A DNA stretch of 64,000 nucleotides, taken from assembly GCA_963806685.1 (NCBI GenBank), contig CAWDZB010000002.1, positions 5,009 to 69,008 of the forward strand, given 5' to 3'. The position numbers and the translations under genes are program-made. Positions 8,452 through 17,180 of this stretch are shown here, piece by piece (positions within the stretch are counted from its first letter, which is position 1; each line of letters starts with the position of its first letter). Under the pieces are notes generated by a model. That model was given only the letters and a program-made list of their open reading frames with translations, made no database searches and had not been told where the DNA came from. The stretch comes from DDH964 sp963806685 (GTDB lineage Bacteria > Desulfobacterota > Desulfuromonadia > Desulfuromonadales > DDH964).

Positions 8452-10197
8452 ATGACTGAAGAAACCTCTCCCAGCTTCGCCGAGCTGGCGCTCGCCCCGG
8501 CCATCGCCCGGGTGATCGAGGAAGTCGGCTACGAAACCCCCTCGCCGATCCAGGCCCGCAGCATCCCGCCCCTGCTGCAGGGGCGGGACCTGCTCGGCCA
8601 GGCGCAGACCGGCACCGGCAAGACCGCCGCTTTCGCGCTGCCGCTGCTGAGCCGCCTCGACCCGGCCCTGAAGGCGCCGCAGATCCTGGTCCTCACGCCG
8701 ACCCGGGAGCTGGCGCTGCAGGTCGCCGAGGCGATGCAGACCTATGCCCGACACCTGCCCGATTTCATGGTGCTGCCGATCTACGGCGGCCAGAACATGG
8801 GCCACCAGCTGCGCCAGCTGGCGCGCGGGGTGCAGGCCGTGGTCGGCACCCCCGGCCGCATCCAGGACCACCTGCGTCGCGGCACCCTGAAGCTCGACCG
8901 GCTGGCCTGCGTGGTCCTCGACGAGGCGGACGAGATGCTGCGCATGGGCTTCGTCGACGAAGTGGAGGAGATCCTGAAGCAGACCCCACCGGAGCGGCAG
9001 ACGGCGCTGTTTTCCGCCACCATCCCCAACGATGTGCTGCGCATCGCCCGGCGCCATCTCAAGGACCCGGTCGAGATCCGCATCAAGACCAAGACCTCGA
9101 CGGTCGAGACCATCTCCCAGTGGTACTGGCAGGTCAAGGGGCTGCACAAGCTCGACGCCCTGACCCGCATTCTCGAGGCCGAGGAGATCGAGGCGATGAT
9201 CGTCTTCGCCCGTACCAAGATCGCTACCGTGGAGCTGGCCGAAAAGCTCGAAGCCCGAGGCTTCTCCTGCGCGTCCCTCAACGGCGACATGACTCAGCAG
9301 GCGCGGGAGAGCACCATCGAGCGGCTCAAAAACGGCGCCCTCGACATCGTCGTCGCCACCGACGTCGCGGCCCGGGGCCTCGACGTCAAGCGCATCAGCC
9401 ACGTGGTCAATTACGACATCCCTTACGACACCGAGGCCTACGTCCACCGCATCGGCCGTACCGGGCGGGCCGGCCGGGAGGGGAAGGCGATCCTCTTCGT
9501 CGCCCCGCGCGAACGGCGGATGCTGGCCGCCATCGAGCAGGCCACCCGCCAGCCGATCCGGCCGATGAGCCTGCCGAGCCGCAAGGACATCGCCGACCGG
9601 CGCATCGGCCTGTTCAAGGAGCAGATCGCCGAGACCCTCGAATCCCAGGAACTGGAGTTTTTCGAGGAACTGATTGACGATTTCCAGGCCGAGTCGGATG
9701 TTGGCCACCGCCGCATCGCCGCGGCTCTCGCCTACCTGGCCCAAAAGGAGCGCCCTCTGCAGCCCGCGGAAGTGACTGCTGAGCTGCCGCCCGAAGAGCC
9801 CTTCGCCCCCACCCGCCCGGCACGCCCCGCGCCGGGTGCCGAGCCCGGCATGCGCCGCTACCGCATCGAGGTCGGCCGCGACCACGGGGTCGAACCGCGG
9901 CACATCGTCGGCACCATCACCAACGAAGTGAATCTCAGCGGTCGACACATTGGTGCCATCAAGCTCTTCAACACCTTCAGTCTTGTCGACCTGCCCGATG
10001 ATCTTTCCGCCGAGGCCTTCGGCCACCTGCAAAAGGTCGCGATCTGCGGCAGGCCGATGAAGATCAGCGTCGATGCCGGCGGCAAGGGAGCCGGACACCC
10101 GGGAAAACTCCCCCGGCGGCTTCCCTTCAAGAAAGGCGGGGAGAACAGGACCCCCAAGCCGGCCCACGATCGGCGGGGACCCCACAAAGGGAAATAG
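8452..10197 (+). CDS. deaD: DEAD-box ATP-dependent RNA helicase with DbpA-type C-terminal domain
   Basis: The 581-residue protein has the full motif series: Q-motif SPIQ, AQTGTGKTAAF, PTRELALQ, TPGRIQDH, VLDEADEM, FSATIP, VATDVAARGLD and HRIGRTGRAG. A DbpA/RRM-like RNA-binding domain follows near residues 465-545, then a basic tail. It remodels RNA or rRNA, probably in ribosome assembly or cold adaptation. A TTG at 8353 would extend the frame, but the sequence MTEETSPSFAELALAP marks the family start. It ends convergently with the next gene at a shared terminator. Confidence 0.93.
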   Translation: MTEETSPSFAELALAPAIARVIEEVGYETPSPIQARSIPPLLQGRDLLGQAQTGTGKTAAFALPLLSRLDPALKAPQILVLTPTRELALQVAEAMQTYARHLPDFMVLPIYGGQNMGHQLRQLARGVQAVVGTPGRIQDHLRRGTLKLDRLACVVLDEADEMLRMGFVDEVEEILKQTPPERQTALFSATIPNDVLRIARRHLKDPVEIRIKTKTSTVETISQWYWQVKGLHKLDALTRILEAEEIEAMIVFARTKIATVELAEKLEARGFSCASLNGDMTQQARESTIERLKNGALDIVVATDVAARGLDVKRISHVVNYDIPYDTEAYVHRIGRTGRAGREGKAILFVAPRERRMLAAIEQATRQPIRPMSLPSRKDIADRRIGLFKEQIAETLESQELEFFEELIDDFQAESDVGHRRIAAALAYLAQKERPLQPAEVTAELPPEEPFAPTRPARPAPGAEPGMRRYRIEVGRDHGVEPRHIVGTITNEVNLSGRHIGAIKLFNTFSLVDLPDDLSAEAFGHLQKVAICGRPMKISVDAGGKGAGHPGKLPRRLPFKKGGENRTPKPAHDRRGPHKGK

Positions 10198-10236
10198 TCT
10201 GTCGCTGGGAACTACTGCCGCGGACCGAAAAACCAA

Positions 10237-10267
10237 GGGCCCGTCAACCACCAAGGTTGACGGGCCC
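10237..10267. terminator. Bidirectional terminator hairpin between convergent genes
   Basis: A perfect 13-base-pair stem (GGGCCCGTCAACC with its complement) surrounds a five-base loop. It lies between the helicase gene (plus) and the DAC-like gene (minus). Reading leftward, the stem is followed by TTGGTTTTT, so it is strongest for the minus-strand gene. Confidence 0.85.
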
Positions 10268-10349
10268 TGTCCGTGTGAAATCGGGGAGGGAGCCGATTGC
10301 TTGAGCACCCGCCATTCTTTCCGGCACATAGCGACGGTCCGAATAAATC

Positions 10350-11636
10350 TTACCCGAAACGGTAGATGCTGCGTCCGTCGCGGTAGAGTTCGATCGGTCC
10401 GTCCTCCGAGACCTTGACCACCCGGCCGAAATAGGAGGCGGCGGTCGCGGCGGTGGTGCGGCCGCCGCCGGTGACCAGGTCGCTGACCCGGGAGGTATCG
10501 ATGATCACCCCGGTGTCGAGCAGCTCCCCCTTGCGGTTGATCACCGTCAGGCCGTCGGAGGAGAGGATGCGCCCCAGTTCGCCGGACCGCTTCAGGGTGC
10601 CGATCCGGGTGCCGCGCACGTGGCGGATCAGGGCCCGGCTCAAGGGATCGCGGCCGCCCACCGATCCCTTGCGCAGCGCCTCGAGGTCGGTCTGCTCGTC
10701 GGCGACCAGCACCACCGTGCCGTGGCGGGCCTTGGAGAGGGCGTAGACCGACCAGACCAGGTAGTCGATGGAGCGCTTTTCGAGCCGGCCGGCAAAAAAT
10801 TCGCGCATGATGTCCGGATCGTAGATCCCCCAGTACCCCTTGCGCCAGAGCAGCAGCTTGTCGCTGTCAAGGACGATTTCGACCTCCGAGGAGGTGTTGA
10901 CGTAGATGGCGAAGGCCCCCTCCCCTGCGCCGGAAAGAAGGGCGACGGTCTCGCGGTTGGCAAGCTGCTCGATGTTGTCGCCGGGGCCGGGGGCGCTGGT
11001 GCGGATGGTCCCCTTGACGTTCATGCGGATGTCGCAGACGAAGAGTGCCCGGAAGCCATCGACGAAGCGGTAGGAGAGAGGATTGCGGAAGAAGTCGCCG
11101 GCGATCCGGCGCCGGTCGTCGCCGAGGTCGAGCCAGTCGTAGCGGGTCTTCTCGATGGATTTCAGAAAGTCGTCGAGCTGGGTGCGGTAGACCAGAAAGC
11201 CGGTGGTGGCCGGCGCCCCTTCGTAGCGCTGGTAGGAAAGGCTTTTGAGGAGCTGGATCAGGCTCTGGGTCGGCCAGAAAACCCCCTGGCGATCACCGCG
11301 GATATAGCGGGCCACGGCGATGTCGGTCAGCGAGGTCAACAGGGCGGTACGGAAATGGGCGGCAAAACCCCGGGCGGAAAAGCCGGCAAAAAGCCCTTCG
11401 AAGGCCGCGAGCAGCTCGCCGATGAAGGCCTTCTCGGTGACCGTGAAGGCCAGGTCCCGACGCCGGGCGCGGAACAGGTAGGCGATGCCGTCGATTTCCA
11501 GGCGAACCACGATCTCCTTCGGGCTCTCCGCCTCCGGCACCGGTTCCCCGCCTTCGAGGTCGGCGAGCAGGACCCGGGCGCCACCGAGAAAGGAGCTGAC
11601 ACTCTGTTCAATTGCACTGAAGGCTGATTTCGGCAT
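10350..11636 (-). CDS. Protein with a divergent diadenylate cyclase (DAC/DisA_N)-like C-terminal domain
   Basis: The 428-residue protein has no signal peptide. Residues about 285-428 look like a DAC fold: YLVWSVYALSKARHGTVVLVAD, then DGLTVI at 361, LLDTGVIID at 372, GGGRTTAATAA at 390 and VKVSEDGPIELYRDG at 407. In active DACs the signatures are DGA and RHR. Here the positions read DGL and GRT, so c-di-AMP synthesis is doubtful and a nucleotide-binding sensor is possible. The N-terminal 280 residues are unrecognised. It is monocistronic and ends at the shared terminator. Confidence 0.6.
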   Translation of the reverse strand: MPKSAFSAIEQSVSSFLGGARVLLADLEGGEPVPEAESPKEIVVRLEIDGIAYLFRARRRDLAFTVTEKAFIGELLAAFEGLFAGFSARGFAAHFRTALLTSLTDIAVARYIRGDRQGVFWPTQSLIQLLKSLSYQRYEGAPATTGFLVYRTQLDDFLKSIEKTRYDWLDLGDDRRRIAGDFFRNPLSYRFVDGFRALFVCDIRMNVKGTIRTSAPGPGDNIEQLANRETVALLSGAGEGAFAIYVNTSSEVEIVLDSDKLLLWRKGYWGIYDPDIMREFFAGRLEKRSIDYLVWSVYALSKARHGTVVLVADEQTDLEALRKGSVGGRDPLSRALIRHVRGTRIGTLKRSGELGRILSSDGLTVINRKGELLDTGVIIDTSRVSDLVTGGGRTTAATAASYFGRVVKVSEDGPIELYRDGRSIYRFG

Positions 11637-11759
11637 GACTCAAAGGTTTCCGCATCGGCTGTCGGGATTCAAGCAGAAACCCCTTGCCGCCAGGGGGAGC
11701 GGACGGGGACACCCAACCGGCAGCGTTCAGCCGCGGCTGGCCGTCGCAACAGGACTTGG

Positions 11760-12527
11760 CTATTGGTAGCGGGCGCAAAAAGCCTTGGTGATCTCCAGCA
11801 GGTCGGGTGCCAGCAGCGCCTCCACCTTTTCCCGGATTTCATCGGGAATTCCGCCGTAAAAAGCTTCGGCCACCCCGCCGGCAATGCAGGCCATGGTATC
11901 GCTGTCCCCACCCAGGGAGACCGCGTTGCGGACGGCGTCTTCGTACGACTCCGAATCGAGGAAGGCGATGATCGCCTCCGGGACACTCCCCTGGCAGGAA
12001 ACGTCGAAGGCATAGGTCGGCCGGATGTCAGCCACGGTCCGGTCCAGATCGTAATGAAAGAGGCTCTTGAGGCGCGCCCTGATGGCCTCCTTGCCGTGGC
12101 CCGTCCGCGCCAGAAAGACCGCCAGGGCGGTGGCTTGCGCTCCCTTGATGCCCTCGGGGTGGTTGTGGGTGACCTCGGCCGTCAGCTTCGCCTGCCGCAG
12201 CACCTCGTCTTCGGTCGGAAAGGCAAAGCCGACCGGACTTACCCGCATCGCCGAACCGTTGCCCCAACTGTTGTAGGGGCGGGGATCGTCGGCGTGCAGC
12301 CACCGGGCAAAGGACCCGCCATAGCCGGCGTCGGGATAGCGCCGTCCGAGCCGCCGGATGGAATCGACGTAAGGTGTTCCGGAAAGGATGGCGTTTGCAA
12401 CGGCCACGGTGAGAACCGAGTCATCCGTGAAGTCGCATTCGTCATCGAACAGAGGAAAATCCTTGGTCTTGATCTGCCGGTACTCGTAAACCGAACCGAT
12501 TATGTCTCCGGCAATGGCCCCGATCAT
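11760..12527 (-). CDS. ADP-ribosylglycohydrolase family protein
   Basis: The 255-residue protein begins IGAIAGDIIGSVYE and has both dinuclear-metal motifs of the DraG/ARH fold: FTDDSVLT near residue 33 and GGDSDTMACIAGG near 212. Such enzymes remove ADP-ribose from arginine or other groups on proteins or nucleic acids, as DraG does for nitrogenase reductase. No cognate ADP-ribosyltransferase lies nearby, so the substrate is unknown. The flanking gaps of about 120 and 140 bases suggest it is transcribed alone. Confidence 0.9.
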   Translation of the reverse strand: MIGAIAGDIIGSVYEYRQIKTKDFPLFDDECDFTDDSVLTVAVANAILSGTPYVDSIRRLGRRYPDAGYGGSFARWLHADDPRPYNSWGNGSAMRVSPVGFAFPTEDEVLRQAKLTAEVTHNHPEGIKGAQATALAVFLARTGHGKEAIRARLKSLFHYDLDRTVADIRPTYAFDVSCQGSVPEAIIAFLDSESYEDAVRNAVSLGGDSDTMACIAGGVAEAFYGGIPDEIREKVEALLAPDLLEITKAFCARYQ

Positions 12528-12667
12528 GATTTATCACTTTTCCGTCGAACGACCACGCAAGCGGCCGAGAAGCGTACCAGGCGACATTCGGCGGCCCGTT
12601 GACCATGGTCGACAACGGGCGATCGTCGGTTGCTCCCGGCAAAGCCCGGAGCCTCCCTCCCCCAGGA

Positions 12668-14074
12668 TCACATTTCGACGAAATAGCTCCCCCAAGCGGC
12701 CGCTATCCCTTCGCGGGTGAGCTGCGGCGGCTCTCCCCGGTAGCGGGCGACGTCGATGATCTGATCGATGATATCGCGGGGATGGCAGGCATTTAGACTG
12801 ATATCGAGGCGGCGGTAGTAGTGATCGATGAGATGGTCGAAGACCTTGTCGTTGAAGGCGACGCCGTTCGATTCGCAGACCGAGCGGAAGATGTGCTCAT
12901 ACTCTTCCAGCGAGGGGTGGTCGATCTTGATCTTGTAGCGGATGCGGCGCAGGAAGGCCTCGTCGACCAGTTTTCGCGGCTCGATGTTGGTCGAGAAGAT
13001 CACCAGTTGGTCGAAGGGGATATCAAACTTCATGCCGGTATGCAGGGAGAGGAAGTCGGTGCGCCGCTCGAGAGGGACGATCCAGCGGTTGATTAGATCC
13101 TGCGGGTTCATCTGCTGGCGGCCGAAGTCGTCGACGATGAACAGGCCGTTGTTGGCCTTCATCTGCAGCGACCCCTGGTAGAACTTGGCGATGGGGTTGA
13201 AGTCGAGATCGAGCATGCGCAGGGTGAACTCCCCGCCGACCATGACCACCGGCCGCTTCACCAGGATCCAGCGCTGGTCAATGCTGTCGGAGGGCCGTTC
13301 GGACTCGACGGCAACATGGCTGACCGGATCGTAGACCGTGACGATCTCGCCGCCGACGAGGATGGCGTGGGGCATGTAGACCGCGCCGGGGAGGACCCGG
13401 CCGATGGTCTCGGCGATGCTCGTCTTGCCGTTGCCGGGAGGACCGTAGAGGAAGATCGCCCGCCCGGAGCTGACCGCCGGGCCGACCTTGGCGAGCAGCG
13501 CATCGCTCAGCGTCAGGTGGCCGAAAGCCTCCCGGACGCTGTCCTCGCTGATCAGGATGCTCTTGATGGTCTGCAGTTCGACCATCTTCCGGTACGCGTC
13601 GAAGGTGACCGGGGTGGGGCCGACGTAGCGGCAGAGGTCGAGGAGTTCGGAGGCCTGCTTCTTGCCCGGGTCGGTGACGGTGAAGCGCCAGGTCGCCTTG
13701 GTGAACTGGGTCGCGCCCTTGACCTCGACGAACTGCCTCTTGCGCAGCACCTCGATGGCCTTCTCCAGTACCGAGAACGGCAACTTCATCCGTTCCGAGA
13801 GCTCAGGCAGGGTGAACTCACCGAGGAAGGCCACGTGCTTGAGGGCGAGGTCGACCAGGAAGGAGAGTTCCAGCCCCGTCTCCTCCACCGTCTGCGGCGG
13901 CGGTGGGTCGTGATGGAAGAAGGTCGCCAGGGCTTCTTCGTTGACGTAGCCGAGAGCAAGCAGGTTATGTCCGAGGCGCCCGCCCTGGGCCCGCTGCCGC
14001 TCCAGGGCTGCCTGAAGCTGCGTCTTGGTTACAACCTTCTCCTCCAGCAGCCGTTCGCCCAGAGATGGTTCCAT
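12668..14074 (-). CDS. MshEN-domain AAA+ ATPase
   Basis: The 468-residue protein has an N-terminal GspE/MshE-N-like domain (residues 1-55: LGERLLEEKVVTKTQLQAAL, then GGRLGHNLLALGYVNEEAL), a helical linker, and an AAA+ core with Walker A GPPGNGKTS at 211-219, Walker B LFIVDD at 311-316, sensor FSTN near 360-363 and arginine-finger candidates at 376-377. MshEN domains of pilus ATPases can bind c-di-GMP or partner proteins. It is not PilB, because the secretion-ATPase core is absent. A second MshEN-N protein is encoded at 15905-17167, so the two may belong to one pilus or envelope process. Confidence 0.82.
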   Translation of the reverse strand: MEPSLGERLLEEKVVTKTQLQAALERQRAQGGRLGHNLLALGYVNEEALATFFHHDPPPPQTVEETGLELSFLVDLALKHVAFLGEFTLPELSERMKLPFSVLEKAIEVLRKRQFVEVKGATQFTKATWRFTVTDPGKKQASELLDLCRYVGPTPVTFDAYRKMVELQTIKSILISEDSVREAFGHLTLSDALLAKVGPAVSSGRAIFLYGPPGNGKTSIAETIGRVLPGAVYMPHAILVGGEIVTVYDPVSHVAVESERPSDSIDQRWILVKRPVVMVGGEFTLRMLDLDFNPIAKFYQGSLQMKANNGLFIVDDFGRQQMNPQDLINRWIVPLERRTDFLSLHTGMKFDIPFDQLVIFSTNIEPRKLVDEAFLRRIRYKIKIDHPSLEEYEHIFRSVCESNGVAFNDKVFDHLIDHYYRRLDISLNACHPRDIIDQIIDVARYRGEPPQLTREGIAAAWGSYFVEM

Positions 14075-14235
14075 GTTCAGCCTCCGTGGATATGGTCATG
14101 GATGCGGGGCCGCCATCGATGGCTCGGCCCCAGCGTCTGTTTGTAAATGATCGCTGCAAATGGGCACTTATCAAGTGCGCCGCGCGAATTATTGAAAAAT
14201 CTCCGTGAATTCCGGCGCCTGCCGACCCCGACGGA

Positions 14236-15273
14236 TCAGGTGAAACTCCGGTTCTCCTGCTCCAGCACGCGGATGAAGGTGGTTCGTTTGGAAAGCTCGC
14301 GCAGCGCCCCGGCGCCGACGTAGGTGCAGGCGGAGCGCAGTCCGCCGAGGATGTCCCGAACCGTCTCCTCGATCGGCCCGCGGTAGGGGACCTCCACCGT
14401 CTTGCCTTCCGAGGAGCGGTATTCGGCAGTGCCGCCGGCATGCTTATCCATGGCGGTGGCGCTGCTCATGCCGTAGAAGAGCTTGAAGGTCTGCCCGCCG
14501 CGCTCGATGACCTGGCCGCCGCTTTCGTCGTGGCCGGCGAGCATGCCGCCGAGCATGACGAAGTCGGCGCCGCCGCCGAAGGCCTTGGCGACGTCACCGG
14601 CGCAGGCGCAACCGCCGTCGGAGATGATCCGCCCGCCGAGGCCATGGGCGGCGTCGGCACATTCGATGACCGCCGAGAGCTGGGGGTAGCCGACCCCGGT
14701 CTTGAGGCGGGTGGTGCAGACCGAACCGGGGCCGATGCCGACCTTGACGATGTCGGCGCCGGAAAGAAGCAGTTCCTCGACCATCTCGCCGGTGACGACG
14801 TTGCCGGCGACGATGGTCTTGTCCGGAAAAGCGCCGCGCACCTTCTGCACGAAGGCGACGAAGGCCTCGGCATAGCCGTTGGCGACATCGATGCAAATGA
14901 ACTCGAGCTGCGGGTGGCGTGTCAGGATCTCCTGCAGGCGCTCGAAGTCGGGGTCGGCGGTGCCGGTGCTGACCATCACCCGCAGGTAGATGTCACTCTC
15001 CTGCCCGGCCAGGAAGTCTTCCCAGGCGGTGACCGGGTAGTGCTTGTGAATGGCGGTCAAAAGCCCGTGGCGGGTCAGGACCGCGGCTGCCTCGAAGGTG
15101 CCGACGGTATCCATGTTGGCGGCAATCACCGGCACCCCGCTCCACTGCCGGCGGCTGTGCAGAAAGGTGAAGGTTCGTTCCAGGTTGACATCGGCCCGGC
15201 TCTTCAGGGTCGAGCGCTTGGGGCGGATCAGGACATCCTTGAATCCGAGCTTGATATCCGCTTCGACACGCAT
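14236..15273 (-). CDS. guaC: GMP reductase
   Basis: The 345-residue protein begins MRVEADIKLGFKDVLIRPKRSTL and has the IMPDH/GMPR catalytic loop GIGPGSVCTTR, with the thioimidate cysteine. There are no CBS domains, and the length is that of GuaC (346-347). It converts GMP to IMP with NADPH and ammonia release in purine salvage. An AGGAAG Shine-Dalgarno supports this ATG; an in-frame ATG 13 codons upstream lacks family similarity. It is a single gene. Confidence 0.93.
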   Translation of the reverse strand: MRVEADIKLGFKDVLIRPKRSTLKSRADVNLERTFTFLHSRRQWSGVPVIAANMDTVGTFEAAAVLTRHGLLTAIHKHYPVTAWEDFLAGQESDIYLRVMVSTGTADPDFERLQEILTRHPQLEFICIDVANGYAEAFVAFVQKVRGAFPDKTIVAGNVVTGEMVEELLLSGADIVKVGIGPGSVCTTRLKTGVGYPQLSAVIECADAAHGLGGRIISDGGCACAGDVAKAFGGGADFVMLGGMLAGHDESGGQVIERGGQTFKLFYGMSSATAMDKHAGGTAEYRSSEGKTVEVPYRGPIEETVRDILGGLRSACTYVGAGALRELSKRTTFIRVLEQENRSFT

Positions 15274-15452
15274 GACCTGCTTCCTTTCGCGGAAGGCTTC
15301 TTCCGAAGGCAAGTTTAACAGGGATGACCGCCGGCACCACCGAAGCGAAGCGCAAAGTCCTCGGCCGGCAGGAAGCCTGGTCCGTCCGTGCCAGGACGCA
15401 GAAAGGGCGGCCCGGCGGTCGCCCCTTGCTTCTTCCTGGTTTATTGGTTACC

Positions 15453-15905
15453 TCACCCCCCGCGGTGGCGGGCGAGGATGGTATCGAGTCGGTTGGCGAA
15501 GGCCTGCCGGTCCCGTGGGCCTAGGGCCGGCGGGCCGCCCCCTTGGAAACCGCTGCCGCGCATTTCGTCGAGGAGGTTGCGCACGGTCAGCCGCTCGCGA
15601 ATGTTCTCGGGGGTCAACAGTTCGCCGCGGGGGTCGAGGGCCAGGCCGCCCCGGTCGATCACCGCTGCGGCGAGGGGGATATCGGCGGTCACCACCAGGT
15701 CGCCGGCCACCATCCGGCGGACGATCTCGCGGTCGGCCTCGTCGAGTCCGCCCGCCACCTGCAGCGCCCGAATATGGGGGGACGGCGGGACACGCAGCGG
15801 CTGGTTGGCGACCAGGAAGAGGTCCATCCGGCAGCGCTCGGCGGCACGGAAGAGTATCTCCTTGATCGGTCGCGGGCAGGCATCGGCATCGACCCAGATC
15901 TGCAT
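15453..15905 (-). CDS. YaiI/YqxD (UPF0178, DUF188) PIN-like protein
   Basis: The 150-residue protein begins MQIWVDADACP and has the acidic motifs DADACP, GLDEADREIV and TADIPLAA of the DUF188 family, which has a PIN-nuclease-like fold. The function is not established, although the acidic cluster suggests metal-dependent nuclease chemistry. The start overlaps the stop of the upstream MshEN protein by one base (TGATG), so translation is coupled. Confidence 0.9.
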   Translation of the reverse strand: MQIWVDADACPRPIKEILFRAAERCRMDLFLVANQPLRVPPSPHIRALQVAGGLDEADREIVRRMVAGDLVVTADIPLAAAVIDRGGLALDPRGELLTPENIRERLTVRNLLDEMRGSGFQGGGPPALGPRDRQAFANRLDTILARHRGG

Positions 15906-17167
15906 CAGAGGCTGATGATCTTGTTCTGCAGGACCAGGATTTCGAAGGCCATGGCCGCCTTTGCGGTCAGTTTCTGCAGCTGGACCAGATAGGGGCCGAG
16001 GTTGACGCCGGGGGCATCGACATAGAGCACCGCCACCACCCGCCCGATCATCAGCAACGGGACCAGCAGCGCCCATTCCGGAACCCGGCCGCCCATTTCC
16101 TGGAGCAGCATCGAATTGAACGGGGTGCGTGGAATAGGCCCAAGATGGAAACCGCGGGAATCGGCCACGGTCTGCAGGACCGACGGTTCGCCGAGAGGGA
16201 TCTCGACCCGCTCGAAGCCCGCCAGCGGCTTTCCCTCGATGGTGCATTTCCAGCCCATAGCGGTCTCGCCGCGCACCAGGAACACGGCCGCATGGGGGAA
16301 CTTCCCTCCGAGGCAGGCGGCCAGGGTGTCCAGGATTTCATCGCGACTGCGCGCCGCGATCAACTGCTCGGAGACGCTGGCGGGCACCTCCGCGGCAGCC
16401 GCTTCCACGGCCGGGGCCGCCGGCGGCGCAGGCATGGCGGGAGGCGGGGTGGGGACGGTCGCCGGTCGGGCGGCTGCTGGCGGCGCGGCTCGCCTCGGCA
16501 TGGCCGCCGGTGGCGGGGAAGGGAAAGGCGTCAGGCTGGCCGGCTTGGAGGGAACCGGGAATGGCTCCGGGTCCGGCTCCGCCAGCTTGGAGAAATCGAT
16601 GGTTGGCCTGTGGGCCAGGACCTCCTTCTCGAGCTGTTCAAGATCGAGCACCGGTTCCCGGTAAGGGGACAAGGGCGGTGGGGAGGAGATGGTGACCTTC
16701 TGCCGGGGCGGGGTAATGTTGATATAGCGCCGGCTGCGGGGGATGCCGTAGGCTTTCTCCAGGGCAAAAACGATGCACAGTTCGGCCGCTGCCAGCGGCT
16801 GGATGATGCAGCCGGTGCGAAAGGCGATCTCGTCCACCACCTTGAGGTCGGCGGGGTCGGTCATCGCCAGCGACAGGCGCCGGCGATTGAGACGCACCGG
16901 CATCACCCCGTGCTTCTCCGCCAGTTCCCGCGGCAGCGCCGCTACCACCTCCGGTGGAACCTGCAACAGTTCCTCGAGATTGGCCGCCGGTACCCCGAAT
17001 TTCCGGCCCAGGGCCCGGGAGATGTCGATCTCCTTCACCACGCCCAATTCGATCAGGTTGGTGCCGAGTTTGCCGCCGAAGATGACCTGGCACTTGAGTC
17101 CCTCCTCCAGCTCGGCGCTGGTAATCACCCCTTCCTGGAGCAGCAGGTCGCCAATCCTGATTGCCAT
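15905..17167 (-). CDS. MshEN-domain protein with proline-rich linker and GAF-like C-terminus
   Basis: The 420-residue protein starts MAIRIGDLLLQEGVITSAEL, a GspE/MshE N-terminal domain (about 1-150, with LGTNLIELGVVKE and the HGVMPVRLNRRRLSLAMTDP region). A Pro/Ala-rich linker covers about 185-275, and a GAF-like sensor domain runs from about 280 to 415. No ATPase core is present, so it resembles a stand-alone c-di-GMP or pilus-assembly adaptor. AAGGA eight bases upstream sets the start. It sits between an NlpC/P60 lipoprotein gene (13-base gap) and yaiI (overlap). Confidence 0.75.
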   Translation of the reverse strand: MAIRIGDLLLQEGVITSAELEEGLKCQVIFGGKLGTNLIELGVVKEIDISRALGRKFGVPAANLEELLQVPPEVVAALPRELAEKHGVMPVRLNRRRLSLAMTDPADLKVVDEIAFRTGCIIQPLAAAELCIVFALEKAYGIPRSRRYINITPPRQKVTISSPPPLSPYREPVLDLEQLEKEVLAHRPTIDFSKLAEPDPEPFPVPSKPASLTPFPSPPPAAMPRRAAPPAAARPATVPTPPPAMPAPPAAPAVEAAAAEVPASVSEQLIAARSRDEILDTLAACLGGKFPHAAVFLVRGETAMGWKCTIEGKPLAGFERVEIPLGEPSVLQTVADSRGFHLGPIPRTPFNSMLLQEMGGRVPEWALLVPLLMIGRVVAVLYVDAPGVNLGPYLVQLQKLTAKAAMAFEILVLQNKIISL

Positions 17168-17180
17168 CGTTACCATCCTT

